From Bacteroidales bacterium (lineage in GTDB: Bacteria > Bacteroidota > Bacteroidia > Bacteroidales > UBA3824), in assembly GCA_017543645.1 (NCBI GenBank), contig JAFYFR010000081.1, forward strand, positions 35,345 through 99,344: DNA of 64,000 bases, given 5' to 3'. Every line of letters starts with the position of its first letter. Position 1 is the first letter of the stretch. The notes under the pieces are model-generated. The model had not been told where the DNA came from, searched no databases, and was given only the letters and a program-made list of their open reading frames with translations. Of this stretch, positions 8,824 through 17,556 are shown one piece after another. The position numbers and the translations under genes were made by a program.

Positions 8824-10515
8824 TCATTTTGTGCCCGACAAAATATTTTTTTCAAACGCCGAGGAGATATTATATAAAAGTGATGACAATTCAGCCAAAT
8901 CATCTATAAGCTGCATGTGTATTTCGTGAGTGATATTTGCATTGGAATCCTGTGTCCAAAGACGTTTGATATGCGAAAGACGCAGACTTTCAGCCATATC
9001 AGCAGTTTTTTTGGTATCAATAGTGAGCTGGGCTATCTGTTTGGTGTCACGCGTGCTAACCGATGATATAAGATTTTGAAAATGTTTTGATATGTCGGTA
9101 TAATATCTTTCCAACTCGGCTTTTCCTTCGGGCGAAAAGGTTTTACCCAAGGACAACAACTTGTTGTACAAAGGTTTGATACTTCGGTGAACCACATCAC
9201 CCATGCGTTCGGTCTGCTCAAGCACCGAAATCATCGAAAAAATCTGAAGAGTAATGTTTTCTGGCGGATTCCTGCGGCCAACAGCAAAAAGATAAGTCCG
9301 GATTTGCTCCTCAATATAGTCGAGCTTGTTTTCCTTGATGTCGAGGTCGGCTACTGTTTTTTCCACATTCCGCTTAAAGCCGGCATCGTCGGGATTAAAG
9401 CTCAAAAGCGGCTTGAACGACTTGTCGAACATGCGGCCGGTAAGCTTAATAAGTGTCGCCGTTTCTGAAATCGAAAGCTCCATCGCCGACTGCGGCATGG
9501 TAATCACGTTGATATCAATATATCTGAGCTGCGGAATCGAATCTTCCGAAACAGCGCGGTCGGGCAGAAACTTCTCTATCAAGCGCGAAATCGACAACGT
9601 AAATGGCAACAGCAAAAACGCCGAACCAAACATATATAAGGTGTGCGCGTTGGCAATCTGACGTTCGGGCGAGATGCTCCAAATATCACCGAGCCAGTCA
9701 AGAAACATCACTAACAGCGGTGTGAGCGGCACAAACAATAATGCCGGAACAATTTTAACAAACAAATGCGCTATCATGGTGCGCTTGCACGGCCGCGACG
9801 AGCCTATTGCAGCAAGAATCACCAAAAAACTTGTGCCTATGCCGCTGCCGATAATCAAAGGGAAAGCCTCGGTCAATCCCATAACACCTTCTTTGGCAAA
9901 CACCATCAGTATACCCGTAAACATACAGCTGCTCTGCATGATGGCAGTAGCCAAAGTTCCCACAAGCACGCCGACAAAGGGATTTCCTGCCGATGAAACC
10001 ATGTCGAGAAACTGCGGAAGCTCTTTGAGATGCGAAACCGAAATGCTCAAAAGCTTCATTCCATAAAAAACAAGTCCGAAACCAAAAAGGGCGTTACCGG
10101 TGTCGCGGACTCTCTGATTGCGGTTGATACTTCTGAGAATAAAGCCGATAATTACAGGAATAATAGCATAAGCCGTTATGTCAAAAGCAATTAACTGACT
10201 TGTAAAAGTACTGCCGATATTAGCGCCGAGTATCACCGGGATAGTCTGCACAAACGACATCAGGTTGGTCTCCACAAAACTGAGCATCATGATGGTGGTA
10301 GCTCCCGTGCTCTGGGTAATAAGCGTGAGCAGGATACCTGTGGCGAGACTTGCAAAACGGTTTTTGTTAAGTTTGGTAAGAATAGTACGGATGTTGTTGC
10401 CAAGACTGCTTTTGAGGCCGGAGCTCATCAGTTCCATTCCTAAAAGGAAAAAAACCAATCCGCCAAGTGTTCCTGTTATTATCGCAAACCAATCAATATC
10501 TATCGAGCTATCCAT
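8824..10515 (-). CDS. Na/Pi cotransporter family protein with PhoU-like tail
   Basis: This 563-residue protein has two inverted repeats of the NptA/PNaS transporter family, each with the substrate-site motif (QSTGAT at about 68 and QSSC at about 194), and about eight membrane helices. The C-terminal third (about 360-560) is a helical PhoU-like domain. The family carries sodium-coupled phosphate transport or export; the direction here is not known. The start at ATG 10515 lies 9 bp after the stop of the hybrid histidine kinase gene, so the two are probably co-transcribed and the kinase may act on phosphate sensing. A GTG two codons upstream is an alternative start. Confidence 0.9.
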   Translation of the reverse strand: MDSSIDIDWFAIITGTLGGLVFFLLGMELMSSGLKSSLGNNIRTILTKLNKNRFASLATGILLTLITQSTGATTIMMLSFVETNLMSFVQTIPVILGANIGSTFTSQLIAFDITAYAIIPVIIGFILRSINRNQRVRDTGNALFGFGLVFYGMKLLSISVSHLKELPQFLDMVSSAGNPFVGVLVGTLATAIMQSSCMFTGILMVFAKEGVMGLTEAFPLIIGSGIGTSFLVILAAIGSSRPCKRTMIAHLFVKIVPALLFVPLTPLLVMFLDWLGDIWSISPERQIANAHTLYMFGSAFLLLPFTLSISRLIEKFLPDRAVSEDSIPQLRYIDINVITMPQSAMELSISETATLIKLTGRMFDKSFKPLLSFNPDDAGFKRNVEKTVADLDIKENKLDYIEEQIRTYLFAVGRRNPPENITLQIFSMISVLEQTERMGDVVHRSIKPLYNKLLSLGKTFSPEGKAELERYYTDISKHFQNLISSVSTRDTKQIAQLTIDTKKTADMAESLRLSHIKRLWTQDSNANITHEIHMQLIDDLAELSSLLYNISSAFEKNILSGTK

Positions 10516-10524
10516 TTCCACAAT

Positions 10525-12030
10525 CTAACGGATTACAGCATCAATTTTTTTCAAGAGTTCAAAACGGTCAATTGGCTTGGCTATATAATCGGTACATCCG
10601 CAGTTGAGGATTCGTTCGCGCTCGTCGTCCATGCTGAAAGCCGTCTGCGCCACTATCGGAACGCCAGAATCCATCGCGTGAATTTCGCGGGCCGCCGCAT
10701 AACCATCTTTCACCGGCATCTGCATATCCATCAAAATCAGGTTGGTGTCGCGGTTGTGCTGGAACAATGTGATGCACTGTTCGCCGTTTTGAGCCCAGAT
10801 GATTGTGCAGCCGGTTTTGGAAAGAATTTTCTCCAAAAGTATATAGTTGATACGCGCATCCTCGGCTATGAGGATTTTCTTGCCTGAAAAATTGAAATCC
10901 AACGACTTACCGTATTTTTCAGTGTTGGTGTTACAATTAATATTATGCTGTGGCAAGCGGATGACGAACTCCGACCCTACACCTACCTGAGATGTCAGCT
11001 CTATCGTTCCCTTCATCAAGTCAACGAGGTTTTTGGTGATGGCAAGCCCGAGACCAAGACCTGAATTATTCTTAAGAGTGCCTACCTGGGTAAACCGTCC
11101 GAAAATTTTGGTCTGCATGTTTGGCGGGATACCTATGCCGGTATCCTTCACCGAAAGAACCAAAAATCCGTCCTCTATATCGTAACGGAATATAACGCTG
11201 CCTTCGGGCGTGAATTTTATGGCGTTGGTAAGCAAGTTGACCATTATCTGCAATATACGCTGCGAATCGCCAGAAACAAGACACTCCGACGACGAACAAG
11301 TTTTTACACACCCGACATTCAGATGCTCCTTATGGTTAACAGCGCAATACATACGGCAGCGAACCTCCAGCTCGTCGAAAAACTTGTTGATGTCGAACAT
11401 TGATTCATCAAGCACTATCTTATTGTGTTCCAGCTTGTTGAAATCCGAAAAATCGTCCAAAAGATGCAACAGAGAAATACAGCCGCTGCGTATATAGTTG
11501 ATATACATACGGCGGTCGGCAGGCGAGATATTCTCGTCGGCGATGATGTCGCTAAAACCGATAATGGCGTTCAACGGACTGCGCAGTTCGTGAGCAAGGT
11601 TCGAAGCCATCATCTCAGTGTCGTATGACTGTGGAACCTTAGTTAATTCGTGAACCATCACAAACAAGCCTGATTTCTCAACAATACGTATAAGAGTAAA
11701 CCTACATAATAAACGTTTAATACTTCCGTCGGTCATTTTGATATTGATATAGAACTCGGCTTTGTCGGAGTAATGCTTCATTACTGATATATACTTGCGC
11801 CTGAGATTATAAATATCACTCTCTAAAAACAAATCCATCAAGTTGCTTTCCAGATATTTATAAGTACGACCAGTAATTCGTCGGATTTCGTTGTTGACAT
11901 GAACTAATTTTTTCTCGTAAAAAACAGCAATGCCTGTATCAATAGATTGTACTATCTGATTCAGGATATAGTAATTTTCTATCAATTTATCTTTTACTGT
12001 TAATCCGTGGTTAGCAATAGAGGTATACAT
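10525..12030 (-). CDS. Hybrid sensor histidine kinase/response regulator
   Basis: This 501-residue cytoplasmic protein has a PAS-like domain (about 20-130), a HisKA domain with phospho-acceptor His147 (NLAHELRSPLNAIIGFSD), and an HATPase domain with NLLTNA, DTGIGIP and GLGLGLA motifs. It ends with a C-terminal receiver domain with Asp435 (LILMDMQMP) and Lys485. No membrane helix or DNA-binding domain is present, so output must go through another phosphotransfer partner or by protein contact. It heads a run with the Na/Pi cotransporter (9-bp gap) and the lipocalin-like/TIR-like genes. A possible TAnnTTTG -7 box lies at 12066-12073 on the minus strand, but no matching -33 element was seen. Confidence 0.92.
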   Translation of the reverse strand: MYTSIANHGLTVKDKLIENYYILNQIVQSIDTGIAVFYEKKLVHVNNEIRRITGRTYKYLESNLMDLFLESDIYNLRRKYISVMKHYSDKAEFYINIKMTDGSIKRLLCRFTLIRIVEKSGLFVMVHELTKVPQSYDTEMMASNLAHELRSPLNAIIGFSDIIADENISPADRRMYINYIRSGCISLLHLLDDFSDFNKLEHNKIVLDESMFDINKFFDELEVRCRMYCAVNHKEHLNVGCVKTCSSSECLVSGDSQRILQIMVNLLTNAIKFTPEGSVIFRYDIEDGFLVLSVKDTGIGIPPNMQTKIFGRFTQVGTLKNNSGLGLGLAITKNLVDLMKGTIELTSQVGVGSEFVIRLPQHNINCNTNTEKYGKSLDFNFSGKKILIAEDARINYILLEKILSKTGCTIIWAQNGEQCITLFQHNRDTNLILMDMQMPVKDGYAAAREIHAMDSGVPIVAQTAFSMDDERERILNCGCTDYIAKPIDRFELLKKIDAVIR

Positions 12031-12158
12031 GTCAAATAATGCTTAAAAATCCAATTGTAAATATACAAAAATAATGAATAAAAATATATGATTGGTATTT
12101 TTGCACCAATTTTTTTTGCAAAAATACGTTATTCTTTCAACCAATAAAAAATTTTTTA

Positions 12159-12764
12159 ATGATGTTAAACATGAAACAACTATTCACACTGCTCATCTTA
12201 TCGTTATTGAGCGGAATCTGCGCGGCACAGAGCAATGTCAGCGCGGCACTCACAGGCGTCGGCATAGATTTTTCCGATAGAGTAAACGCTCCAATCTACC
12301 AAATCAAGGGCGGCGGCGACGGCAAGGTTCTTATTGAACCCGGAATCCGTCTTGGCGGCGAGCTATATGCCAACGACATCACCAGCCTAAAATTTGTTCA
12401 GACCATTAAGTTCGACTGCATGAAAAAAGCCGCCTTTAGCACGCAGTTGATGCTGAGGTTCAGAATTTTCAAGATATATAAGCACTCGCTTTCGGTAGGC
12501 ATCGGCCCCTGCGGTTTCTACCGTCAGACATGGGAAAACATCGACGGCTACACCGACGAGGAAATCTACAAGAGCGGCACTATCCAGAACAAGATTTGCT
12601 GGCTGAGCGCGGAAATCGAATACAACTTTTATCTCTCGAAGAAAAACGACCTCTCATTCGCCATAACGCACTTCGACCCCGAGGCTGTGGGATTCGCAAT
12701 AGGCATAAAGCACTGGTTCTCACGCAAGAGCAGCCATTGCAACACCTGTCCAAGCTTTCACTAA
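12159..12764 (+). CDS. Secreted hypothetical protein, possible small outer-membrane beta-barrel
   Basis: This 201-residue protein has a Sec signal peptide ending ICAAQ. The rest is rich in alternating hydrophobic strands with aromatic ends and resembles small OmpA/OmpW-type barrels, but no family motif was recognised. The C-terminal tail (SHCNTC) has cysteines and is not barrel-like. ATG 12171 (MKQLF) is an equally good start and gives a cleaner signal peptide. The gene converges on the DUF3108 gene with only 5 bp between the stops. Confidence 0.6.
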   Translation: MMLNMKQLFTLLILSLLSGICAAQSNVSAALTGVGIDFSDRVNAPIYQIKGGGDGKVLIEPGIRLGGELYANDITSLKFVQTIKFDCMKKAAFSTQLMLRFRIFKIYKHSLSVGIGPCGFYRQTWENIDGYTDEEIYKSGTIQNKICWLSAEIEYNFYLSKKNDLSFAITHFDPEAVGFAIGIKHWFSRKSSHCNTCPSFH

Positions 12765-12769
12765 GCCAG

Positions 12770-13573
12770 CTATTTGAGAAACCCGTCGGTATTTTTGAGA
12801 TTCTTGTAACTCTTTAAAATACAACGTATAGAGGCAATAGGCATATCCAACTTGATTTTGAGCGGAACGTAGTTGCCGTCGTTGGTAAACCATGCCTCAA
12901 GGTCGTCCTCTTTCTTAAAAACCGACTTGTCGCTAAGCACAGGCACAAATTTCAGGCACTCTATCTTGCCAAAATCCGATTTAATGGTCTCCGTAGTCTT
13001 ATATTTAAGGTCTACGATGTAGAGTTCCTCATTAAACCAAGTGTAAAGCTGCATTGTCTCGTTTTTCTGATAAGTCTTGTCGAAAATAAAACGACGCGAG
13101 TAATAAAAAGCAGAAATAATGTCGAAACAATGTGGCGGCACCTCGTGTCGGCCGCTCTTCATGCTGTAAAGCACGCAGCTGTCTTGACAAAAAATATCCT
13201 CGTTGTAACGCTTGTAGTTGTTTTCGGTAACGTTGCGGACGGCTTTGAGCGGATAGCCGGTGCTGATGTCGAAAAGGCTCTCGTAGATGTCGAGGATATG
13301 CGCCAACTTGCTCACAACGCCGGTAGAGTAGCATACTGCCTTTACATGGAAATAGTAATCGTGACCAACAGGCTGGAGGCCCACGTTGATTTTAAGCTCG
13401 CCGCCTTTGACAACTCCATATTTAAGGTCGTAAATTAGTTCCTCGCCTGGCTGAAACGCCGTGTTCACCTTATACTTATCTTCAATAATCTGTACAGCCT
13501 TAGGTTTTTCCTGAGCTAATAGTGGCCGGCAAAATGCAAGGCCGAGAATAACGAATAAAAAATATTTCATCAT
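12770..13573 (-). CDS. DUF3108 domain protein, exported
   Basis: This protein of about 267 residues has a signal peptide ending LLAQ, followed by a DUF3108 domain. Its features are FQPGEELIYDLKYGVVKGGE near the start, LDIYESLFD in the middle, and LEAWFTNDGNYVPLKIK near the end. DUF3108 proteins are periplasmic beta-rich proteins of unknown role, common in Bacteroidota. The start was set at the ATG pair 13573/13570 (MMKYFLF), because the upstream extension would put a hydrophobic run before the true signal. It converges with the preceding plus-strand gene with a 5-bp gap and no terminator. Confidence 0.8.
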   Translation of the reverse strand: MMKYFLFVILGLAFCRPLLAQEKPKAVQIIEDKYKVNTAFQPGEELIYDLKYGVVKGGELKINVGLQPVGHDYYFHVKAVCYSTGVVSKLAHILDIYESLFDISTGYPLKAVRNVTENNYKRYNEDIFCQDSCVLYSMKSGRHEVPPHCFDIISAFYYSRRFIFDKTYQKNETMQLYTWFNEELYIVDLKYKTTETIKSDFGKIECLKFVPVLSDKSVFKKEDDLEAWFTNDGNYVPLKIKLDMPIASIRCILKSYKNLKNTDGFLK

Positions 13574-13665
13574 GTAGTTATAATTTGGTTTTAAATGCAA
13601 AAATACGAATAAAACCGCAAAAATGATGTTAAAATTTGCCAAATAAATAAAAAAGTATTGACTAA

Positions 13666-13698
13666 TAAATTTGCATTAAAGAAAATTTCATATATTTG
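13666..13698 (+). promoter_or_regulatory. Candidate promoter of the 13744 lipoprotein gene
   Basis: A TATATTTG box at 13691-13698 fits the Bacteroidota -7 consensus TAnnTTTG. TTTG at 13670-13673 could be the -33 element, but its 17-bp spacing is shorter than the usual 19-21. A second -7-like box (TAAATTTG) lies at 13666-13673. Confidence 0.4.
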
Positions 13699-13743
13699 TT
13701 ACCCTAAAAATTAAACATATTGAATCAAAAAAAACGACTGTAA

Positions 13744-14451
13744 ATGCGTAAGAGAATCATTACTAGCGTATCGCTGCTGGTAGTTTTAATAATTTTGGCG
13801 ACAACATCTTGCCAGACAATAACAAATTTCGGAAAGATTACCGAAGGACGAATCGTCTATTCTATCGAATACCCCAAAGATGCCGAACAGAGCAGCCTCG
13901 TGAGCCTCCTGCCCGAAACTATGGAACTCAAGTTCAAGCAGGACAATACAGTAATCAACATCAACGGCTTTTTTGCGATTTTCAGTCTAATATATATCAG
14001 CGACCACAACTCGCACACCAACTATTCGCTGCTGAGAATCATGAACCAGAAAAAAATGTACAAGGCTGACACTGACGCAATTCCTTTTGGTTACGAAAAG
14101 ATGCACGACATCAAAATTGAACAAACCGCCGACACCCTAACAATATGCGGCTACAAATGTAAAAAGGCTCTCGCCTACTGTCCCAACGCAAGCCAAACAC
14201 CTTACGAGCTATATTACACCAACGAAATCGGCATCAAAAATCCCAACACCAACAATCCATTCCGCCAGGTAGACGGTGTTCTGCTCGGTTTTCAGGTTCG
14301 TCTGAGCGGTATAAGCATGAACATGAGGGCAATAGAAATCCACGAAGAAGATGTTGACGATTCTGTATTCAACATTCCCGACGACTACGAAATTGTAACA
14401 CGAGAGCAGCTCGAGGAGTTTATCGACTCGTTTACCAAATCGGATGGCTAA
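13744..14451 (+). CDS. Lipoprotein, DUF4412/GLPGLI-like
   Basis: This 235-residue protein has a lipoprotein signal (acylated Cys23, TTSC). The body starts with EGRIVYSIEYPKD and has LPETMELKFKQDN and later CGYKCKKA. This pattern of a short beta-strand start, a reporter strand and a later CGYKC motif is seen in the DUF4412/GLPGLI group of secreted Bacteroidota proteins. The function is unknown. It sits between divergent DUF3108 and convergent surE genes. Only 13 bp separate its stop from the surE stop. Confidence 0.65.
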   Translation: MRKRIITSVSLLVVLIILATTSCQTITNFGKITEGRIVYSIEYPKDAEQSSLVSLLPETMELKFKQDNTVININGFFAIFSLIYISDHNSHTNYSLLRIMNQKKMYKADTDAIPFGYEKMHDIKIEQTADTLTICGYKCKKALAYCPNASQTPYELYYTNEIGIKNPNTNNPFRQVDGVLLGFQVRLSGISMNMRAIEIHEEDVDDSVFNIPDDYEIVTREQLEEFIDSFTKSDG

Positions 14452-14464
14452 GCCTTAAATTCTT

Positions 14465-15247
14465 TCAGAAAGTCCATTCCTCCAAAACCTTCTTCATAGC
14501 CATGTCGGTATAGTCTATCTTGACAGGACAAACCGAAATATATCCGTTTGCCAATGCCCACTCATCGGTATCCACGGCATCGGGTTCGTAGTTGACAAAT
14601 TTTCCGCAAAGCCAGTAATACATCTTCCGGTTGTTGGGATGGATGTTCTTCTCGTAATACTCGTCCCACATGGCGTGGCACGACCGGGTAATTTTCACTC
14701 CGTTGATAGAATATTCCGATGGATTGGGAATGTTGACATTAAGGCACAAAGCGTTATCGCCTTTGTAATTAAGCACTTTGGCCGTGATATTCCTTACATA
14801 TACTGAAATGCTTTCAAAATCGGCGTCATCGGCAAAGTTCAAAATCGAAAACCCTATTGATGGAATATCGTGCATCGCACCTTCTATTGCCGCTCCCATT
14901 GTGCCAGAATATAGCAGGTTGACACTCGAATTAGATCCATGATTGATGCCGCTGAGAATGATGTCGGGCTTGCGGTCGAGGATTTTGTAAAGCGCCAACT
15001 TAACGCAGTCGGCTGGCGTACCTGTGCATTTAAATGCCATCACACCCTCGTCAAACGCATGGGAGGGACGGTACCACAATGGTAGCTCAAGAGTGATACT
15101 ATGTCCTTTGCCGCTCTGAGGCTTGTCGGGAGCTACCACAACTACCTGTCCAAGAGGCTGGACTGCCTTAACCAATTCTTTTAAACCTTTGGCAAAAATT
15201 CCGTCGTCGTTGCAAACGAGAATCAACGGTGATGAGTTTTCTTCCAT
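14465..15247 (-). CDS. surE: 5'/3'-nucleotidase SurE
   Basis: This 260-residue cytoplasmic phosphatase hydrolyses nucleoside monophosphates and related phosphoesters with a divalent metal. The metal-binding NDD lies at 13-15 (LVCNDDGIFAKG), the conserved Ser near 45 in KPQSGKGHSI, and Asn in LSGINHGSN. CTGTPADCV is also typical. The start ATG 15247 (MEENSS) directly precedes the first strand; a longer reading from 15268 adds seven residues without support. A TACCTTTG box on the minus strand (15266-15273) is a possible -7 element. Confidence 0.93.
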   Translation of the reverse strand: MEENSSPLILVCNDDGIFAKGLKELVKAVQPLGQVVVVAPDKPQSGKGHSITLELPLWYRPSHAFDEGVMAFKCTGTPADCVKLALYKILDRKPDIILSGINHGSNSSVNLLYSGTMGAAIEGAMHDIPSIGFSILNFADDADFESISVYVRNITAKVLNYKGDNALCLNVNIPNPSEYSINGVKITRSCHAMWDEYYEKNIHPNNRKMYYWLCGKFVNYEPDAVDTDEWALANGYISVCPVKIDYTDMAMKKVLEEWTF

Positions 15248-15308
15248 AATTATTTGTTTTGTGAGCAAAGGTAGAAATAAAAATCATATTCACCTTTATA
15301 TATTGTTT

Positions 15309-16241
15309 TTACAACCAATGCTTGTGCCGCGAAAACTTGATTCCAACAAACGCCATCAATATTGAGAACACAAGTATAATAGGCATAGCCCAAACCCATT
15401 CCTCCATACCGTTGGGAACGTTCATACCAAAAAAACTGGCTATCAACGTAGGAATCATCAGGATAATCGACACCGAGGTCATCTGTTTCATCACCACGTT
15501 GAGGTTGTTTGAGATAACGCTGGCGAATGTGTCCATCATGCCGCTCTGGATGTTGCTGTAAATCTGCGCCATCTCTATAGCCTGCTTGGTCTCAATCATT
15601 GCGTCTTCGATAAGGTCTTCGTTTATTTCGCTGAACATAGTCTTTTTGGAGTTTTTAAACTTGGCAAGAACCAACTCGTTGCTTTTCAACGATGTAATAA
15701 AGAATACCAAACATTTTTCCAATTTCAAAAGTTTGTTGAGCTCCTTGTTTCGTATGGATTTTTCTATCTCCTTCTCTATCAACGATGTATGCTGATTGAT
15801 CTGCCGAAGGTAGTACATAAACGAGTTTGCGCTACGAATAAACAGGTTGAGGGTAAAGTTGATACGGTCGTACACCGGCTGCGACGAGTTGCGGTAAACC
15901 GAAGGCTGGTCGACCGGCAGAACGTTGTTGGGAACGTTGCATATAGTAACGGTGTAGTCCTCTCCCATAAAAATACCGAGCGGGTAGGTGGTATAGTTCA
16001 TAGTTTCGCCGGGACTTTCTACGGGAATACGAAGAATTATCATACTCCAGTCGTCGTCTACCTCGTAACGAGGCCGCTCGTCGTTGTCGAGGATGTCTTG
16101 TATAACATCTTGCGGAACTTTGAATTTTTCCTGTAAAAGCTCTACTTCCTCGCTGTCGGGCTGCACACAATGCACCCAACATCCATTTTCAAGTTCACTG
16201 AACTTCTCTGCGCCCAGGAAACTTCTGTACATCTGAATCAT
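15309..16241 (-). CDS. corA: CorA family magnesium/divalent cation transporter
   Basis: This 310-residue protein has a large N-terminal cytoplasmic alpha/beta domain and two C-terminal membrane helices. The first ends with the family signature GMN (about 272-274, FFGMNVPNG), which forms the Mg2+ selectivity filter. The acidic loop here is NGMEEW. The C-terminal tail is basic (KFSRHKHWL). The ATG at 16241 was chosen because a strong Shine-Dalgarno GGAGG (16250-16254) lies 8 nt before it; a TTG five codons upstream is less likely. The leader is long and holds a small upstream ORF and two hairpins, which suggests post-initiation regulation by Mg2+. Confidence 0.9.
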   Translation of the reverse strand: MIQMYRSFLGAEKFSELENGCWVHCVQPDSEEVELLQEKFKVPQDVIQDILDNDERPRYEVDDDWSMIILRIPVESPGETMNYTTYPLGIFMGEDYTVTICNVPNNVLPVDQPSVYRNSSQPVYDRINFTLNLFIRSANSFMYYLRQINQHTSLIEKEIEKSIRNKELNKLLKLEKCLVFFITSLKSNELVLAKFKNSKKTMFSEINEDLIEDAMIETKQAIEMAQIYSNIQSGMMDTFASVISNNLNVVMKQMTSVSIILMIPTLIASFFGMNVPNGMEEWVWAMPIILVFSILMAFVGIKFSRHKHWL

Positions 16242-16249
16242 TTGCCGTA

Positions 16250-16254
16250 CCTCC
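16250..16254 (-). promoter_or_regulatory. Strong ribosome binding site of corA
   Basis: GGAGG on the minus strand, 8 nt before ATG 16241. Such a strong site is unusual in this window. It fixes the corA start and could be masked by CCTC or CTCC segments upstream in the leader. Confidence 0.7.
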
Positions 16255-16264
16255 AAATTTTAAC

Positions 16265-16317
16265 TCCCAAGTGGGAAAAGGAGATTCCGGCGAGGAAACG
16301 TTCTTATCCCAATGGGA
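16265..16317 (-). promoter_or_regulatory. Two related small hairpins in the corA leader
   Basis: TCCCA-A-TGGGA (16307-16317) lies over the last codons of the upstream ORF. TCCCA-AG-TGGGA (16265-16276) lies just before the corA ribosome binding site. The shared arms could pair across, giving alternative folds. Coordinates are plus strand; both are palindromic. Confidence 0.5.
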
Positions 16318-16357
16318 AAAATCTACAGTTTTCTAAATTATAAGGGTCTTCGTCCAT
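16304..16357 (-). CDS. Candidate corA leader peptide (17 aa, MgtL-like)
   Basis: An ATG at 16357 opens a 17-codon frame, MDEDPYNLENCRFFPLG, ending TAA at 16304. It lies inside the corA leader, 62 nt before the corA ATG. The early acidic-proline run (DEDP) resembles the EPDP of enterobacterial MgtL, where such a run destabilises the ribosome at low Mg2+ and turns on the downstream Mg2+ transporter gene. The last codons make the first of two short hairpins, so ribosome position would change folding. Being a real peptide is an inference from position, length and composition. No ribosome binding site is evident. Confidence 0.45.
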   Translation of the reverse strand: MDEDPYNLENCRFFPLG

Positions 16358-16393
16358 AGGATAAAAACTTATTGGTTTGTGATGCAAAAGTAA

Positions 16394-16444
16394 GAAAAAA
16401 ATTAATTAGTTGCTCTTTTTTGCGAAAAAAAACAACTAATTAAT
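16394..16444 (-). terminator. Intrinsic terminator of argF
   Basis: The arms ATTAATTAGTTG (16401-16412) and CAACTAATTAAT (16433-16444) make a perfect 12-bp stem. The loop contains a further T6-GCG-A6 inverted repeat. On the minus strand seven T residues (16394-16400) follow the stem. It lies 40 bp past the argF stop. Confidence 0.85.
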
Positions 16445-16483
16445 CAAAATATATCCAACTTATTGATAATAAGACAAATATCA

Positions 16484-17488
16484 TTAATCGCCCAGTGTGG
16501 CTACCATAACAGCCTTGATGGTGTGAAGACGGTTTTCGGCCTGGTCGAAAACTATTGAGGCATCGGATTCAAAAACCTTTTCGGTAACTTCGATGCAGTC
16601 TAAGCCGAACTGGTCGTAAATCTCCTTGCCCACTTTGGTTTCCAAATTATGGAACGCGGGAAGACAGTGCATAAACTTGACATCGGGATTGCCTGTAAGT
16701 TTCATAACATTGTCGTCGACACGGTATTTTAAAAGCATATCAATACGCTCTTTCCACACTTCGGCGGGTTCGCCCATCGAAACCCAGACATCGGTATAAA
16801 TCACGTCGCAATCTTTAACACCTTCTTCAACACTTTCGGTAACAGTGAGTTTCGCGCCGGAAGCAAGAGCAAGTGCCTGACATTTATCCCATATATTCAC
16901 GTTAGGGTTAAGAGCTTTTGGACCTACCAAACGAAAATCCATACCCATCTTTGCAGCTGCCACCAAGAGCGAATTGGAAGTGTTGCCATGGATGTCGCCA
17001 AGGAAAGCGAACTTAACATCTTTCAAATCTTTTTTGAGATGTTCCTGCATGGTGAGCATATCGGCAAGTGCCTGAGTGGGATGAAATTCTGTTGTAAGAC
17101 CGTTCCAAACGGGCTTGCACGAATATTCGGCAAGCTGCTCCACAATAGTTTGAGCGTAGCCACGGTATTCTATAGCGTCGAACATACGTCCGAACACACG
17201 GGCAGAATCCTTGATAGACTCCTTGTGTCCGAGCTGGCTGGCCGAAGGAGTGATATAGACGGTTCTCGCGCCTTGGTCGGCGGCTGCCACCTCAAATGCA
17301 CAACGGGTGCGGGTGGATGTCTTTTCAAATACTAATGCAATATTTTTTCCTGTAAGGTACTTAACCTCTGTACCTTGCGATTTGGCTTTTTTCAAATCGG
17401 CTGCCAACTGCAACAAGTAATTGATTTCTTGCGGTGTATAATCAAGCAAAGTCAGCAGACTTCTGTTTTTTAAATTTATGTTGCTCAT
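16484..17488 (-). CDS. argF: Ornithine carbamoyltransferase
   Basis: This 334-residue enzyme condenses carbamoyl phosphate and ornithine to citrulline in arginine synthesis or, in the reverse direction, in arginine breakdown. The carbamoyl phosphate site STRTR is at 58-62 and HPTQ at 136-139; HCLPAFH (from 274) supplies the catalytic Cys. Length and motifs are close to the Escherichia coli type enzymes. The enzyme looks like a canonical OTC rather than the N-succinylornithine form found in some Bacteroidota, but that distinction needs structural residues not checked here. It stands alone between terminators. A TACCTTTG -7-like box lies on the minus strand at 17505-17512. Confidence 0.93.
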   Translation of the reverse strand: MSNINLKNRSLLTLLDYTPQEINYLLQLAADLKKAKSQGTEVKYLTGKNIALVFEKTSTRTRCAFEVAAADQGARTVYITPSASQLGHKESIKDSARVFGRMFDAIEYRGYAQTIVEQLAEYSCKPVWNGLTTEFHPTQALADMLTMQEHLKKDLKDVKFAFLGDIHGNTSNSLLVAAAKMGMDFRLVGPKALNPNVNIWDKCQALALASGAKLTVTESVEEGVKDCDVIYTDVWVSMGEPAEVWKERIDMLLKYRVDDNVMKLTGNPDVKFMHCLPAFHNLETKVGKEIYDQFGLDCIEVTEKVFESDASIVFDQAENRLHTIKAVMVATLGD

Positions 17489-17556
17489 AGAAATAATGTT
17501 TGCACAAAGGTAAACATAAAAAAGGAATATCTAATTAAGTGTTTCACATAAATAAT

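Noticed and set aside
16242..16393. M-box type Mg2+ riboswitch upstream of corA
   Set aside because: The leader is short and lacks the long three-way M-box architecture; only small hairpins and the short ORF are seen.
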